The notes beneath the pieces were generated by a model, which was given only the letters and a program-made list of their open reading frames with translations, did no database searches and was not told the DNA's origin. This document shows, one piece after another, positions 18,233 to 37,666 of a stretch of 64,000 nucleotides of DNA (within the stretch, counting starts at the first letter, position 1; each line of letters starts with the position of its first letter). The position numbers and the translations under genes are program-made. The DNA comes from Blastocystis sp. Blastoise (lineage: Eukaryota > Sar > Bigyra > Opalinata > Blastocystidae): assembly GCA_039096225.1 (NCBI GenBank), contig JBBPEB010000027.1, positions 648,501 through 712,500 of the forward strand, written 5' to 3'.

Positions 18233-19177
18233 TTAAGTGCAATAAAGAGTAGGAAATATTCCTTTATAAGGATAATGATTGTGTTTTTGATCGGTAATAG
18301 AAAAATGGGGAAACTCGTATTTCCCTTTTTGAAGAATACGTAACGTCAGTCGATAGTCAAATGTATGCTATACATATATAAGTAATATATATATATGTTC
18401 TATAATGAATGATATATATATAGAATAGTATTCTATAGTTATAGAAAATATATAGTTATATATATATATATATATATATATATACTGATGGTTCTAATTG
18501 AGATATTTGAAATGATGAAGGTGATAAATGAATAAATTGTATCTATATACTTATAGTGAATGAATGAATAATATATTTATATACATTTTGATTATTATTT
18601 GATAAATCAAATCTATAGTATAATAAAGAATAGTGATGATATAAATATATATATATATATATACAATAAAGGAAGTAATGAATCAGTAGTATTATTTGTG
18701 ATATGAATATAACAATCGACATTCTTTTCCATGGGAATCTCTTCAGGGATATCTATATGTATAGACACCAGAGCAGGTGGAGATATATAATATTGAAGAT
18801 AGAAGGATTGATTAATATTGTTTTGACAGGAGGGCTGTCGTAAGTTGATTACTGTATATATATATAGATAACATCCTGTTTGACGAATCTCTTTGGAAAG
18901 TAAATCAATACTTGAAGAATCAATATAGATCTATAGAATATAAAATCAATATATATATATATATATACCATGTACGACAGTTTTTCTTTAGGTCCTATAG
19001 TCATTTTGGATTTGGGTATAATAGTTCGTATATCTATATAATTGAAATTAGAAGGAACTGTTGTTGGTGGAATCTATATATATTAATATATATATAAAAT
19101 AGCTATGAATAGTAAAATCTATTTATATATATACGTTCTCAATATATTGAATAATATCAGAATCAGGAGCTATAAAT

Positions 19178-19208
<31 letters not shown>

Positions 19209-20309
19209 TAATAATAATAATAATAATAATATACAAGCAATAAGTGGTTTTATGTGAGAGAGAGAACTTGAGAAGGAATCAATGCATATAGACATGTCAG
19301 ATAATACATTCTCTACCTATCCAAATCATATACATATATATTATTATAACAATAACATAATGAATAGTTATAGAATATATAACTATATATATACAGTAAC
19401 AGTAGCACTGAGTCCCCTTCCACTGCACGTGACTTTCAATGGATTGTAAACTACTACATCTTTCTTAATCTCTAAAATACTCTACAATATAATATAGCAT
19501 AGAAATATTCTCTCTCTAAATATATCAATATATATATATATATACTTTAGATATGTTTTCACTAAAGGTGAACATTGACTGAAGGAGACGTTGATGTGGC
19601 GGATTATTGATATTTTCAAGAGGAAACACAGGTTGTAAGTATCGTTCCTTTGTTGATATCTTCTTATCAGAGTATATTATTAAGAGACATTACGAAAATC
19701 ATTGATATGTAGAGAATATATATAATATATATAATATATATAAAAAATATTATACATATATATTAATACTATATATATAATCTATGAAAAGGATATAACA
19801 ATAAGTGAAGAAGGTTTAATGATGGTATTTAAACAAAGAGGTATATTACAACAATATTTTGGAACTGTAATTTTAATTTGTATTTCTATATAACCCACGA
19901 GATTCTCTTGAACATACATATATTGCATCCATTTTGGCTCCTCTAAAGAGACATATATAAATATATATGTTAGTTTATTTATTATATATATAATTATATA
20001 TAATTGAATACTTAGAATAGTTTTATTATTCAAATAACAAATTGGAAAAACAGAATCTTTTTGATATAAAGGTTTAGATTTTAACGCTCTATCTTTTAAA
20101 CAATCAGTTAAATTCAAACACACTTGAGCTTTTGGTAATTCATTTTTATTTTCTTCATTTATTACAGAATCATTTTTGCATTTGATTAAGACATACAATT
20201 TAAGTGATTCACCAGCTAATAAAAAGTGTCTGAATGTTGGTAAAGATTTATATGCGTCATCCATGTCAGGAATCCACACATCAAATAGTAATTGATCAAA
20301 TGTTGACAT
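18233..20309 (-). CDS. TRAPPC14/MAP11-like beta-sandwich trafficking protein, many exons
   Basis: Predicted accessory subunit of the TRAPP vesicle-tethering system; the identification is tentative. The start at 20309 gives MSTFDQLLFDV, then SLPTFRHFLLAGESLKLYVLI, which has the pattern of the first Ig-like strand of TRAPPC14 (LP.RNHLYLGETVRFLLVL). The body alternates beta strands over several small exons (for example VFPICYLNN, LVGYIEIQIKI, RYLQPVFPLEN). The last exon contains LRILQKGKYEFPHFSITD and stops at 18235. One intron, 19672-19796, is of the U12 AT-AC type. Divergent from bL20m with a 215-bp spacer. Alternative: another TRAPPC10/13-like beta-rich protein. Confidence 0.5.
19672..19796 (-). 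other. U12-type AT-AC intron in the TRAPPC14-like gene
   Basis: On the minus strand the exon ends ...CTT ATT GTT and the intron begins ATATCCTTTT, a perfect U12 donor. It ends with TCTCTTAATAATATAC, where TCTCTTAAT is close to the U12 branch consensus and AC is the terminus. The next exon TCT GAT AAG AAG continues in the same phase (SLIV-SDKKISTKERYLQP) and stays open. Confidence 0.8.
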
Positions 20310-20524
20310 TCTTATCAATAGAGTTAGTAAACAAACAAAAAAACTATTTAATCATGATTTTATGATACATATAAATACAAAAAAATCAGTTCAGAACTGA
20401 ATTATTCTTAATTTTTTCTATCCTATTTTTTGGAAAAGAGAAATTGATTTACAATTATCTGTTTTGTGATTTACAAAGGAGGTATTATTATTTTCTTTGT
20501 ATATATTGAGGATCTACATAAGTA

Positions 20525-21127
20525 ATGACATTCCGTACACATCAAAGACATGTCAAAATCATAAAGATGGCTAAGGGCTATCGTGGTAGAGCAAAGAATT
20601 GCTATACTATTGCTGTCAGACAAGTTCATCGATCATGGCAGAAAATGTATGTTGGTAGAAAACTTAAACAACGTGATATGCGTTCTCTATGGATTCAAAG
20701 AATTAATGCTGCTTCTAGAATTTTTGGTACTTCATATAACAAATTGATTTCTCAAGAGAAGAAAGCAGGTATCCTATTGAATCGTAAAGTTCTTGCAGAT
20801 ATGGCTGTTACTGTATTTGATTGATTTATTACTTTTAATCTATATATATATATATATTTAACTATTTAAAGAATGTCACACATGTTTATTCTTTTTATTG
20901 ATTATCACTATTATTATCATAAATAGTATTATTGATAATGTTATGAATTCTCTGATATATAGGAACCATGTTCATTTAAAGCTATTGTTGATGCTGTAAC
21001 TTATAGTATTAAATACCCTACTGTTCCAATTCCTAGATATAGAACATCAGAGAATACCAAACATGATCCTGATTATGAAGTTCTTTCAAGGGTAGAAAAA
21101 CAACTTGGGGAAATGAAATTAGAATAA
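20525..21127 (+). CDS. MRPL20: Mitochondrial ribosomal protein bL20m, 2 exons
   Basis: Large-subunit mitoribosome protein that binds rRNA early in assembly. Exons 20525-20812 and 20963-21127. Motifs [38 protein letters not shown], and KVLADMAVT joined to [12 protein letters not shown] reproduce the bL20 core, including the LADIAV..P.AF..LV segment that spans the splice junction. The unspliced frame stops at TGA after VFD, so the intron is needed. The C-terminal extension of about 35 residues is not in bacterial L20. The protein implies an active mitochondrial genome. Confidence 0.92.
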
Positions 21128-22409
<1,282 letters not shown>

Positions 22410-22588
22410 ACATTCTTTCTTTCTTTTTTAAATTAAAAAATATATATAAAATAAATGAATTACTTGTGTTTTGTTAAATTGTATTCATTTATCTACTTTT
22501 AAAAACATATATATTATTCATAGAAACAAAAACACAAAGATATTATTTTAATATATATATTTAAAGACTATTATTATATAGATGATAT

Positions 22589-23983
22589 TTATTCTTGTGC
22601 TGTACCAAGGACATGACCACCACCCAAGTAATGAACGGAATAATCAGCAGCTGTTTTAGGAGCATTCGTAGGTAATGACAAAGCTTTTCTTCTATAAATA
22701 ATATAATGAGAAAGTATTCATTAATATATATATATATATATACAACCAAAGAGGAGTTGAGAAAAAACGTGTATTTTTTGTTGTTTCAAAAACCTATAAG
22801 AATAATTTATATAAATATATATATATTTATCATAATAAATAGAATAATAAATAGAATAAAAAAAAATATAAAAATTATAAATAGAATAAAAAATATAATA
22901 AATATAAAAAAAGAATAGAATAAAAAAATAATAATAAACATAATAATAAATAAAATAATAATACAATAGAAATGAATCTATATATAGACATACTTGAGTA
23001 AAGAAATAGAATATATGTCCTGTGACAATTCCAAGAATATTAACAAGAATAGAAGATCCCATAAGTAAAGAGACACCCATCATAACATAAGGAATATAAA
23101 ATCCAGTAACAGGTATACCGTAGTATTTAAACGTAGTATCCGAGAACTTCTTACTCCACACATAGACAAGGTAATCAATTAATATATAGGAACAAAAGGG
23201 AAGACCAATACACCAACCGGAAATCTATATATATACATATATATATTATTGACTAGTCGAGAATTATACTACTTATATTGATTATAAATATATATTTCAT
23301 ATAAACATATATATTATTAACTACAATAAATCTATCTTTCATATAAAAAGATATTAATAATCAAAAGTTATATTTCATATAAAACGACATATTAATAATT
23401 AAAACTAATAAATATATATATTAATATATATATATATATATATATATTATAAATAGAATATACTAAAGATAAAACACAACCCCAAAGAAGACAAAAAACA
23501 AAATCAGCTTTATCACCTGCTCCTCCTATATTTATATTATATATTCACACTTTATATATTATAATTATTATAATATACCTTGTGTGCATGATAAGGGAGT
23601 TTGTTCTAAAGCACCCATATATTGAAGACTAAATAAATAGAATCATACATATTCATAATAGAGATAAGTGAAAAAAAAAAATTAAAAACTATTATTTAAA
23701 ACAAGATCTATTCATATTTATCCATTAAGAATATTATAAATATATACATGATCATTAAGGTAATAAAAAAATTAAGAGAGGGTCTTCCAATAAACATAAA
23801 ATTTCCAATTAATCTATTAAATTGAAAATGCTTGATTACTGATTCAAGATCAAAACTTAAATCACCTATAGAATAAATACCCATCGTTGAGGTCAATCCT
23901 AATGTTAAAAGAATAACCAAATAACATCTGGTGATCGTTGGTATATTGAAAAACCAATCTTTTGTACTATTTGAAGCTTGCAT
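22589..23983 (-). CDS. Derlin family ER membrane protein, about 5 exons
   Basis: Rhomboid-like pseudoprotease of ER-associated degradation, forming part of the retrotranslocation channel. It starts MQASNSTKDWFFNIPTITR, equivalent to derlin DWF..IP.ITR. Later segments: FNRLIGNFMFIGRPSLNFF, GGAGDKADFVFCLLWG, YYGIPVTGFYIPYVMMGVSLLMG and SSILVNILGIVTGHIFYFF, which matches the derlin G...GH.YYF helix. The tail ends YLGGGHVLGTAQ before TAA. It lacks rhomboid catalytic Ser/His, as expected. About six transmembrane helices. Divergent from MCM10 (306-bp spacer). Derlin-1 versus derlin-2/3 is not resolved. Confidence 0.88.
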
Positions 23984-24205
23984 AATGAACAAACAAATAA
24001 AAAAGAAATTAAAACAATAAACAATAAATAATCTTGATTCTTCTTTTCTTTATCCAGAATTTAACAGAATAATCTCAAACAACGCCAAATAGCGTCCAGT
24101 TTCTTTTTTTCTTCTTTTGTAGCCTGTTTAGTCGGGAATCGTGGGAATTTCTTGAAAACACCTATATTTCTTTGAACAAAAGAATCTGGCAAAAAAATTC
24201 CCTCT

Positions 24206-24210
24206 CGCGG
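24206..24210 (+). promoter_or_regulatory. CGCGG element upstream of MCM10
   Basis: CTCGCGGTTT sits 84 bp upstream of the MCM10 ATG, in the 306-bp spacer shared with derlin. It resembles G1/S MBF/E2F-type sites; the role is inferred only. Confidence 0.35.
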
Positions 24211-24289
24211 TTTATCAAACCTCCAAAAAAAAAAGTTTTGTTTTTTTAGGAAATAGAAAAATCATTTTTATCAAATAAATATATTAAGA

Positions 24290-24566
24290 ATGAGTACGTC
24301 GATAGTATCAGCTCAAACAAAGAAAGAGTTTGAATCATCAAGGGTATTTTCTATTCGTTTCACTTGTTTGAGTGATCATTATTTAGGATGAGTTTACGCA
24401 ACTTCGTGTTATAAATAGGGTAATGCAGAAAGAATTTGTTTCTTTTCAAATGAAAGGAAGAAAATTCGTTCGATTCTCTGAATTAACAACAGCAAATTCA
24501 AAACGCTTCAATGAAAGTGATGTATATTGTTTATTTTTATTTAATTTGTTTTATCATTATTTAAAG

Positions 24567-24618
<52 letters not shown>

Positions 24619-27107
24619 TCTATTTAATATCTAGGACAATTGGGTAACTTATGGTATTGTTTCAAAAGTTGGAGATATTAAAGATAATAAAATAGGTAAG
24701 AAATATCAGACTTTAACTATTACAGATCTCAGTGAAAATTATATTATGGTATTTCTGAACTCGAAAGCATTAGTCAATCATGAATCTATTAAAAGTGGTG
24801 AAATAGTATATACTATATATTTATATATATATTATTTATTCATTTAAATAATTAGAATCACTAGTATATCAATGATTATAATAACCTTTTCATTGTATAG
24901 TATTTTTTAATTAATCCAGAGATTGTACCTGGTTCAGAACGTTTTAAATCCATTTCGTTATCTATAAATACAAGTGATCAACTTCAAAAATTAGGTGAAT
25001 CGAAAGATTTTGGTTTTTGTAAAGGAAAGACATCTAATGGTAATCGTTGTACGAATGCTATTAATACTTCACTTGGTCAATATTGTATGTACCATGTTAA
25101 TATGAAAATGACAGTTGCTAGAAATAATCGAAGAGAACTAAATAATAGTATATATATATAGAATTATTCATTTCTTAATTATCTACATTTTATTGTTATT
25201 CATCTATTTATCTAAGGATATATATATTCTTTTATTCTTTAATAATTCCTATACTATTTATTATCTATATATATATATTTCTCTTTAGTTCCTATATCAA
25301 TTCATCATGATTCTCAGCCACAACCTGGTATATTTACGTTAAATCGTTCTATTCTTTCTTCTACAACAAAACCATCACCTCAATGTGGTTTACTCCCTCC
25401 AAGAGCATCTCTTAATAGAAATAGCTCTATTCTAAAGAATATGACTCCAAAAATAGAAAATCTTAAGGTTATACCCACGGGAATACAAGGAAAACGATAT
25501 TTAACTGTATTAAATCAAACAAAAGTAAAACCTTTATCTCCTTCTGTTCCTTTGCAACCAAATACATCTCAATCTATATTAGGCACAAAAGAAAATAGAG
25601 AAAGTTTAGGTTCTAATATACGTCTTTCTCTTGATTCTACTATTTCTACTTCTTCTTCTTCTTCTTCTCCTCTTATTGCTAGTCTTCATAATTCTAAAGA
25701 TTCATTAAGTCATACATCTCCACGTAAAATAATCGATTCATCACCAACAAAATTGAAATCCTCAGTATCTATTAAGAATAATAATAATAATTCTAATAAT
25801 AATAATATATCAAATAGTAATAATATATCAAATAATAATAATATATCAAATAATAATAATATAACAACAAATACTACTATAAGTAAATCATCTTTTTTAA
25901 AAGAGTCTCCTTCTCAATCTCATGGTGTGAAACGTCCTATTTGTTATGAACCTACAGATAATACTATTATTTCTCAAATAGGACAGGGTGTCGATTCAAA
26001 TGGATATATTCAATTAGATAGTGAAGATATGTATCAATTACAACGTATTCAAAAGAATCAAATGATTGGAGATCAATTAAGATCTCAACATATTTTACCT
26101 GATGATAAACAACCTTCTCTCTCTGCTTACGAATATTTAGTAAAACATACAAAAAATATATCTGTTTCAACTCCTAAGAAATCAAATAACTCTTATAAAC
26201 CTTCTCCAACAAATGTTACTACATCTCTATATACTGATTCTTCTTCAGTATCTCCTCTTCCTTCTTCTATTGTCTCTAAAATAAATCAAGAAAATCCTTA
26301 TAATAAAATGATTACTACTTCTGTTCCTATCAGTTCTTTTGGAAAGAATCAATATCCTAAGTTTATAAATACAAATACAACCACTATAACTACTTCTTCT
26401 CCTTCAAAAGCTCCTGGATTACCTACTACTTATGATTTAACGAGAAAAGCTACTCCTAAAGAAGAACGATTATATGACAGTATTAATAATAATACTTCTA
26501 AACAACCTTTACCTGAAATATCTATTGAAACATTACAATCCTATCAATCCCCTTATGAACAAAATGCTTTACATGAAGAAATGATTCGCAAAATTGAGTT
26601 ATTAGAAAAACAAGAAAAAATTCAAGATTATCATAATAGTATTATGGAACAAGAAATAACTGTATTTTATTGCCCAATGTGTAAAATATATGTCAATGGT
26701 ACTTCAAAATCTATTTGTGAATCCAAAGGACATTGTGTTGAAATTAAACAAGTAATAAAAACTACGTATAGATGTCAAGAATGTCATAAGAAATATCCTG
26801 TTTTTGATAATCATGAACCCAAAAGACCTTGTGAATGTGGAAGGTATTTATTATTATTTATTCCTTTATTCTTATTTATTTATTTTATATTCTATTGTAT
26901 TATATATATATATATATATATTATAATCATTATATGCTTATTTATTATGTAAATAGAAATTATAATATATATTTCTTTATATATAGTGTTTTATGGAAAC
27001 GTTGTCCTATATTTGGTGACGAAGATCTTCCTAAAAAAGAAAAAGAAGAATCCATTATTATACCTGTCAAATATGCACATAGAAGTGCTTATACTATTCG
27101 AGAATAA
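24290..27107 (+). CDS. MCM10: DNA replication initiation factor Mcm10, with C-terminal zinc domain
   Basis: Binds MCM2-7, polymerase alpha and single-stranded DNA at origins. Exon 1 starts 24290 (MSTSIVSAQTKK), is joined to DEFTQLRVINRV, and is followed by FVRFSELTTANSKRF. OB fold: WVTYGIVSKVGDIKDNK..YQTLTITDL and IVPGS. Zinc finger: GFCKGKTSNGNRCT....GQYCMYH. A long Ser/Asn/Thr/Pro-rich linker (about 25440-26600) contains Asn runs that are truly in the exon. The C-terminus has CPMCKIYV, a GHCVEIKQVIKTTYRCQECHK helix/zinc region, KRPCECG, and after a last intron VLWKRCPIFGDE, ending YTIRE. This last region resembles the metazoan Mcm10 C-terminal double zinc motif, which budding yeast lacks. 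Confidence 0.9.
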
Positions 27108-27525
27108 ATATACATATATATATATTCATTTTATTTATTTATGACTTTTTCTATAAACTCTTTCTTTTTCTACTTTTTATTTTTGTACTATTATTTCTGG
27201 GTTTTTTTTTTCATATATCAAAAGAAGACTTTATTTTCTATTTTCATAATTCTATTTTAATTTTTTTTTTTCAATTTTATTCCTTTTTTTATCTTTTTAC
27301 TTTTTTTAATATTTGGTTGACAAACTTATAATTGTCTGATAACTCATGTTTAATTGTTTTTAATATATTTCAAGATAAAATAATTAAGAATAAAAAACAT
27401 ATAAAACGATAAACAAATAATAAACTATTATTATTATTATTATTACATCCTATATATAGTTTCAAAAGTGAAAAATGAAAAAGAAATTTTAAAAAATAAG
27501 AAAAACAATATATATATGGAATAAA
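27108..27525. other. convergent intergenic spacer
   Basis: T-rich then A-rich spacer between the MCM10 and MATE 3' ends; probable bidirectional poly(A) region. No gene seen. Confidence 0.5.
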
Positions 27526-29298
27526 TTAAGTTAAAGGATTAATGACTTTTTTAAAGAATATTTTAAAGTTATTACTAAATATTGATTTGATTTTAGTGTT
27601 TTCATAGTTTTCTTCTATAGTTTTATATCTAAATAATTGTTGATTTAGTATTTCAATTTCTTCGGAATAATCTAATTCATCTTTTCGTTGTTGTTCCTCA
27701 TAATATTCAATTTGTTGAAGAATTTCCTTTTGTTCTTTCTTATATGTTTGTATATGTAAATATAAATCTAATCTAGAGAATAATTTGATTTTTAAATACT
27801 CTAAATTCGACATATCTTCATCTACTGTCTGATTATTTGTCGATAATAAATCCCAATACATAATTTGTGAAAGAATAGAAATACCTGCTTCACATGCTGG
27901 AGTAGCATAGAATACAACAGAATATTCGGTAAACATAAAGAAGAACGAATAGGGTAATATTATGTAAAAAAGAAAGTATACAATAGTTTGGAATATAAGA
28001 AGTAAATCGATATTATAACTCGAAATGAGCATGGAGACTAATGTTGAAATACAAGGTATAAATGGAAGTGAACAAACATAGAAAGAAGACCCATAGGAAA
28101 TAATAGACATAAATAGAGAGGTTGGTTTCATATCATTAAATAATGTATATGATAAATATAATATAGGAGAGGAGATAGCAAGAGATACAATAGTTGATAT
28201 ATAATATGTATTTTGTATACAGTTAAGATATCTACCATAATAATCAAGTTTATTACTACAAGAGAAAAGGATAGGTATAACCGATTGACATATAGATTTA
28301 GGTATAGTAACAACAATACGATACGTAATAGTAAGTACACCAAATGCACTTATTAATTCTACTTCTGAATCTGTAGTTAGATTTCTATTGACATTCATAA
28401 GTATAGTATAAATCACAAATGAATTTAATACTTGAAATACACTATCTATAAATATAGGTAATGAATACCATAAAATAGACTTTATAATCGACCAAGAAGG
28501 ACGTAATCGAAAGAAATCTAATTTAAATATTTCTTTATGAGTAAGGTAATAAGCACCATAAATAGATATAATTGCATAGGAGATATTTGATGATAATGCA
28601 CAACCAAGAACATTCATATTTAAAAAATAAGCGAATATAAAATTTAAGGCTTGTTTTATACATAATGAAAATAATGTTAGCATACATACAATAAATCCTT
28701 TATTACTATTCATTAAATGAAAGAGGAATAGAAAACACATACCTTGTGTAAATGAACCACATGCAGAAATCTGAATATAATCGGTGGATGAAAATAATGT
28801 ATTACTGGCTATACTTGCACCAAATAATTCTAAGACGTATTTCCCAAATAAATATGTCTCTGCCATATATATACAGAATATACATACAATAATGAAAATC
28901 ACATTAAAAATAATATCTTCTCGCTTTATTGAAGAATAATTCAATAATGTTATAGAGTATGTATAAAATCCAATACAAACACCCCAAAGAAGAGGCCACA
29001 AAAACATATATTCAAAATTACTTGCAACAAATAACGCTGTCATATCACGAAAACGTTCCAAATTTGATAAAGATGTCACCGAAATCACCTGAATATCTGA
29101 TCCATTCATCACTGCCTTATATAAAGAGAGAAATAGGAATGGAATACCAATACGAAGCATCACATTTGATAAAGGTTTTTCATGTAATAACTTGGAACGA
29201 TTCTCCAAGTATTTGTCTGGTATAAATCCTGCATTCTCTGAAGGATCAGGAATATCCTGATCAGGTGAATATTGCAATCCGTAACTACTTTCATCCAT
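27526..29298 (-). CDS. MATE/MOP-superfamily multidrug exporter, single exon
   Basis: Polytopic membrane protein expected to export organic cations or other small molecules by H+ or Na+ antiport. About 590 residues from ATG 29298 with about 12 hydrophobic segments. The N-terminus has LSNVMLRIGIPFLFLSLY, like the MATE TM1 pattern of small residues and proline. The second half starts with SWSIIKSILWYSLPIFIDSVFQVL, mirroring TM7. A charged Gln/Glu/Lys-rich coiled-coil tail (about 27560-27790) follows the last membrane helix, unusual for the family. It has no introns, unlike most neighbours. Substrate unknown. Confidence 0.75.
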   Translation of the reverse strand: MDESSYGLQYSPDQDIPDPSENAGFIPDKYLENRSKLLHEKPLSNVMLRIGIPFLFLSLYKAVMNGSDIQVISVTSLSNLERFRDMTALFVASNFEYMFLWPLLWGVCIGFYTYSITLLNYSSIKREDIIFNVIFIIVCIFCIYMAETYLFGKYVLELFGASIASNTLFSSTDYIQISACGSFTQGMCFLFLFHLMNSNKGFIVCMLTLFSLCIKQALNFIFAYFLNMNVLGCALSSNISYAIISIYGAYYLTHKEIFKLDFFRLRPSWSIIKSILWYSLPIFIDSVFQVLNSFVIYTILMNVNRNLTTDSEVELISAFGVLTITYRIVVTIPKSICQSVIPILFSCSNKLDYYGRYLNCIQNTYYISTIVSLAISSPILYLSYTLFNDMKPTSLFMSIISYGSSFYVCSLPFIPCISTLVSMLISSYNIDLLLIFQTIVYFLFYIILPYSFFFMFTEYSVVFYATPACEAGISILSQIMYWDLLSTNNQTVDEDMSNLEYLKIKLFSRLDLYLHIQTYKKEQKEILQQIEYYEEQQRKDELDYSEEIEILNQQLFRYKTIEENYENTKIKSIFSNNFKIFFKKVINPLT

Positions 29299-31044
29299 AC
29301 TGAAGTTCAATTACTTTCAAACCTAGACAACTGATCTAAACTTGTTTCTTTATTATGTGATAATATTATTTATATATACTAGATATTTTTATAAATGAAA
29401 ATTAAGAAGATAAAAGGAATAAAAATTTATTTTTGTCTTTGTTTTTCTTTTAGTGTTCTTTTCATCATATTTAAGAGTATTCAATTATGTCGTCTTTTTT
29501 ACTTTCTTTTTTATCATATATATATATATTGTATATTTATTATAATAGTATTTAAAAACAATTTTCTCAAGATTAATAGGAATCATGAAAAATTTGCATT
29601 TATGTACTATTCTTGTTTTCATTTTCATGGGTTTTTAATTATTTTCTTTTCTTTGTTTCTTCATATTTGTATGTTATCTACAGTGATATAAATGAAATAT
29701 CCATATCCATATAGCTCTAGAATCTTGTGAAACTAATTATTTTTTGATATTATTCTGGTTTATATCACAAGAATCGTCTGAAACTGACAATATTGTGTAT
29801 TATCACATAAATTTACAAACACTAAGTTTCTACATAATAGAATAACTATGATTTTAAAAAATAATGTAGCTGACTGTTAAAATTAATTAACATTCTTTAT
29901 TTATTATATATAGAGTCTTTGTATATTTATTCTTACTATGTATAGAACTTATTGATATTTATTTTTATACAAAAACAAAGCATAGAAATTTTTTATCGTC
30001 TGTTTATTTGTTTGCATCAATTATTTTTCTTTTATTCTTTTTAGGAAAAGTGTTTTTTATATTTTTACAATTAGACTTGTATCTATTTATTGCAAAATAT
30101 AACAGAGTATTTTTTTTGTGAATAATCTCCTTAATTATGAGTTATATATACAGTATAGTTTTTTTTCCTACATATACTTATATCTATATAAAGTGTTTTT
30201 CCAAATAAGTATTATTTTACATTATATATTCGTTGTTTGTTATCCTATTATTTATATTTTCATTAATATGTATTATTCATTATGTATTATTTACTATGTA
30301 TATTTATTACTATATGAATAGATAGTATGATAAATTAAATATAACGGCATAGATAAATCAGCAATTTTCTCTTTCTCTTCTCGTTTATCTATTACTATTC
30401 ATGTTATAATATAGAGATATATCTAGTGCAAATAAAGACTATTACTGATTCTTTGTTTATAACCTATATAAATTCTTAAAAAGTATAGTAAATACATCAA
30501 TAGTAGAGTTATTTATATAAATAATAAGAAATATAAAAATTTGGTAAAATTAATTTCTTCAAAATAGCAACTTTTAAAGAGTATAAATAAATTAGTTAAT
30601 GATTTATATAGAACATGATAAAGATAAGTTTTATCATGAGAACATAAATAAATCATCCTTTATCGTTTTCTAACATGATATTGAATAATTTTTTGTTATG
30701 ATAAAAAATAAATATAAAGAATAGCTTATATTATTATAATTTTCATTTGACTATGCTCCTTGATAATCATGTTAGATCACTGAACATAAGATTACGGAAA
30801 CCAAACAATTAATACGAGTGAATCAGAATTTTTGTTTTGTTTTAGCTTTCATTCTCATTATTCTTATAGTATATTGATGCATCTTATGAAATTGAGACTT
30901 TACACTAGAAATCCCTTCTATTCTAGATCAATAACGAAAGTCTAAAATTTAAAACTGACTTCATATTTTAGAATTCCCAGAAATCTAAGAAGGATTTCTA
31001 TAACAAACAAATTAAACCGTCTTATTCACAATCGATAAAATAAA
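29299..31044. other. intergenic, no gene seen
   Basis: 1.7 kb of AT-rich DNA between two divergent genes. Short Tyr/Ile-rich open frames (for example 29395-29691 and 30118-30321) show no domain and are judged chance. Confidence 0.55.
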
Positions 31045-36623
<5,579 letters not shown>

Positions 36624-37666
36624 TTCTTTTTTTTTCTACTCTTCTCATTCTTATTTAATAAGAGTTGTGATATATCATTATAGTTATTTATATATATATA
36701 TATATATATTAATCTTTTATATTGTATGTATTAAAATATTGTTTTTTCATCTTTTTGAGTTTCTAAAAGTTGTTTTATTATTTTGATTAATCTTATTAGT
36801 TGTATTTTAAATAAAGAAATCATTCTAGTAATCCTTATAATCAAATTTTGATATTATATACATAAAGCTATTCATTATTTTCATTAATAAATAATAAAAC
36901 ATAGAATAGTATTTATTCTTCTCTGAGATATATACAGAACACTCTAATCTCTTGTTTACCATGTAATAAATAGTTATTAAAAATTTAAAACAAGATTACT
37001 GTATCAGATAAAACAATTATTTTTCAAACAATATATTCATTTTATCACCTACATCTAGAGACTTTATTTATTGCAATGTACATGTTTTTCTTGAAATATA
37101 AGCAAAAGAAAAACAAATTAAAGCAATTCTTTGCAAAAATTAATAGCCTTCAATAAATTCTAGACTCATTCTCAATAGTTTCTTCAATAAAAATATTACT
37201 TTTATTTAAAAAAAAACATAACAAAAAAGAAAAGAAAATATATTGAGTTATTCATGACAGTGTGAAGAGTACATGAATTTAAAAAGAGAATCATTTATAA
37301 AAGAAAGAATACAATAGGAACATATTTCTCGATTAATGATTGTAGAGAAGTAAAGAGGAGAAAAAGGAAAATATTGAAAGGTTCTATTCTAGTTCTCTAT
37401 AAATCAGTTTATAATGGATTAAAAATAGAAAAAGAGGCAATTTAGTTGAAATAATCGTGATTCTATGAAGTTCATTTAAATGAATGGTTTCTCTTTATTT
37501 CTGTTCAACATAATAAAAAAGGATGGTTCCCACTTTATTATATATTTTGATATTGACAATTATCTAATATATATTATTGAGAATAAGGATTATTTTCTTA
37601 TTTCTTAGTTTATTTAAGTTCTATTATAATAGTTCAAAAGGTTTATTTCTTTAAGGTAACTTAGAA
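36624..37666. other. intergenic, no gene seen
   Basis: About 1.0 kb of AT-rich spacer upstream of GatB. No gene, RNA or repeat recognised. Confidence 0.5.
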
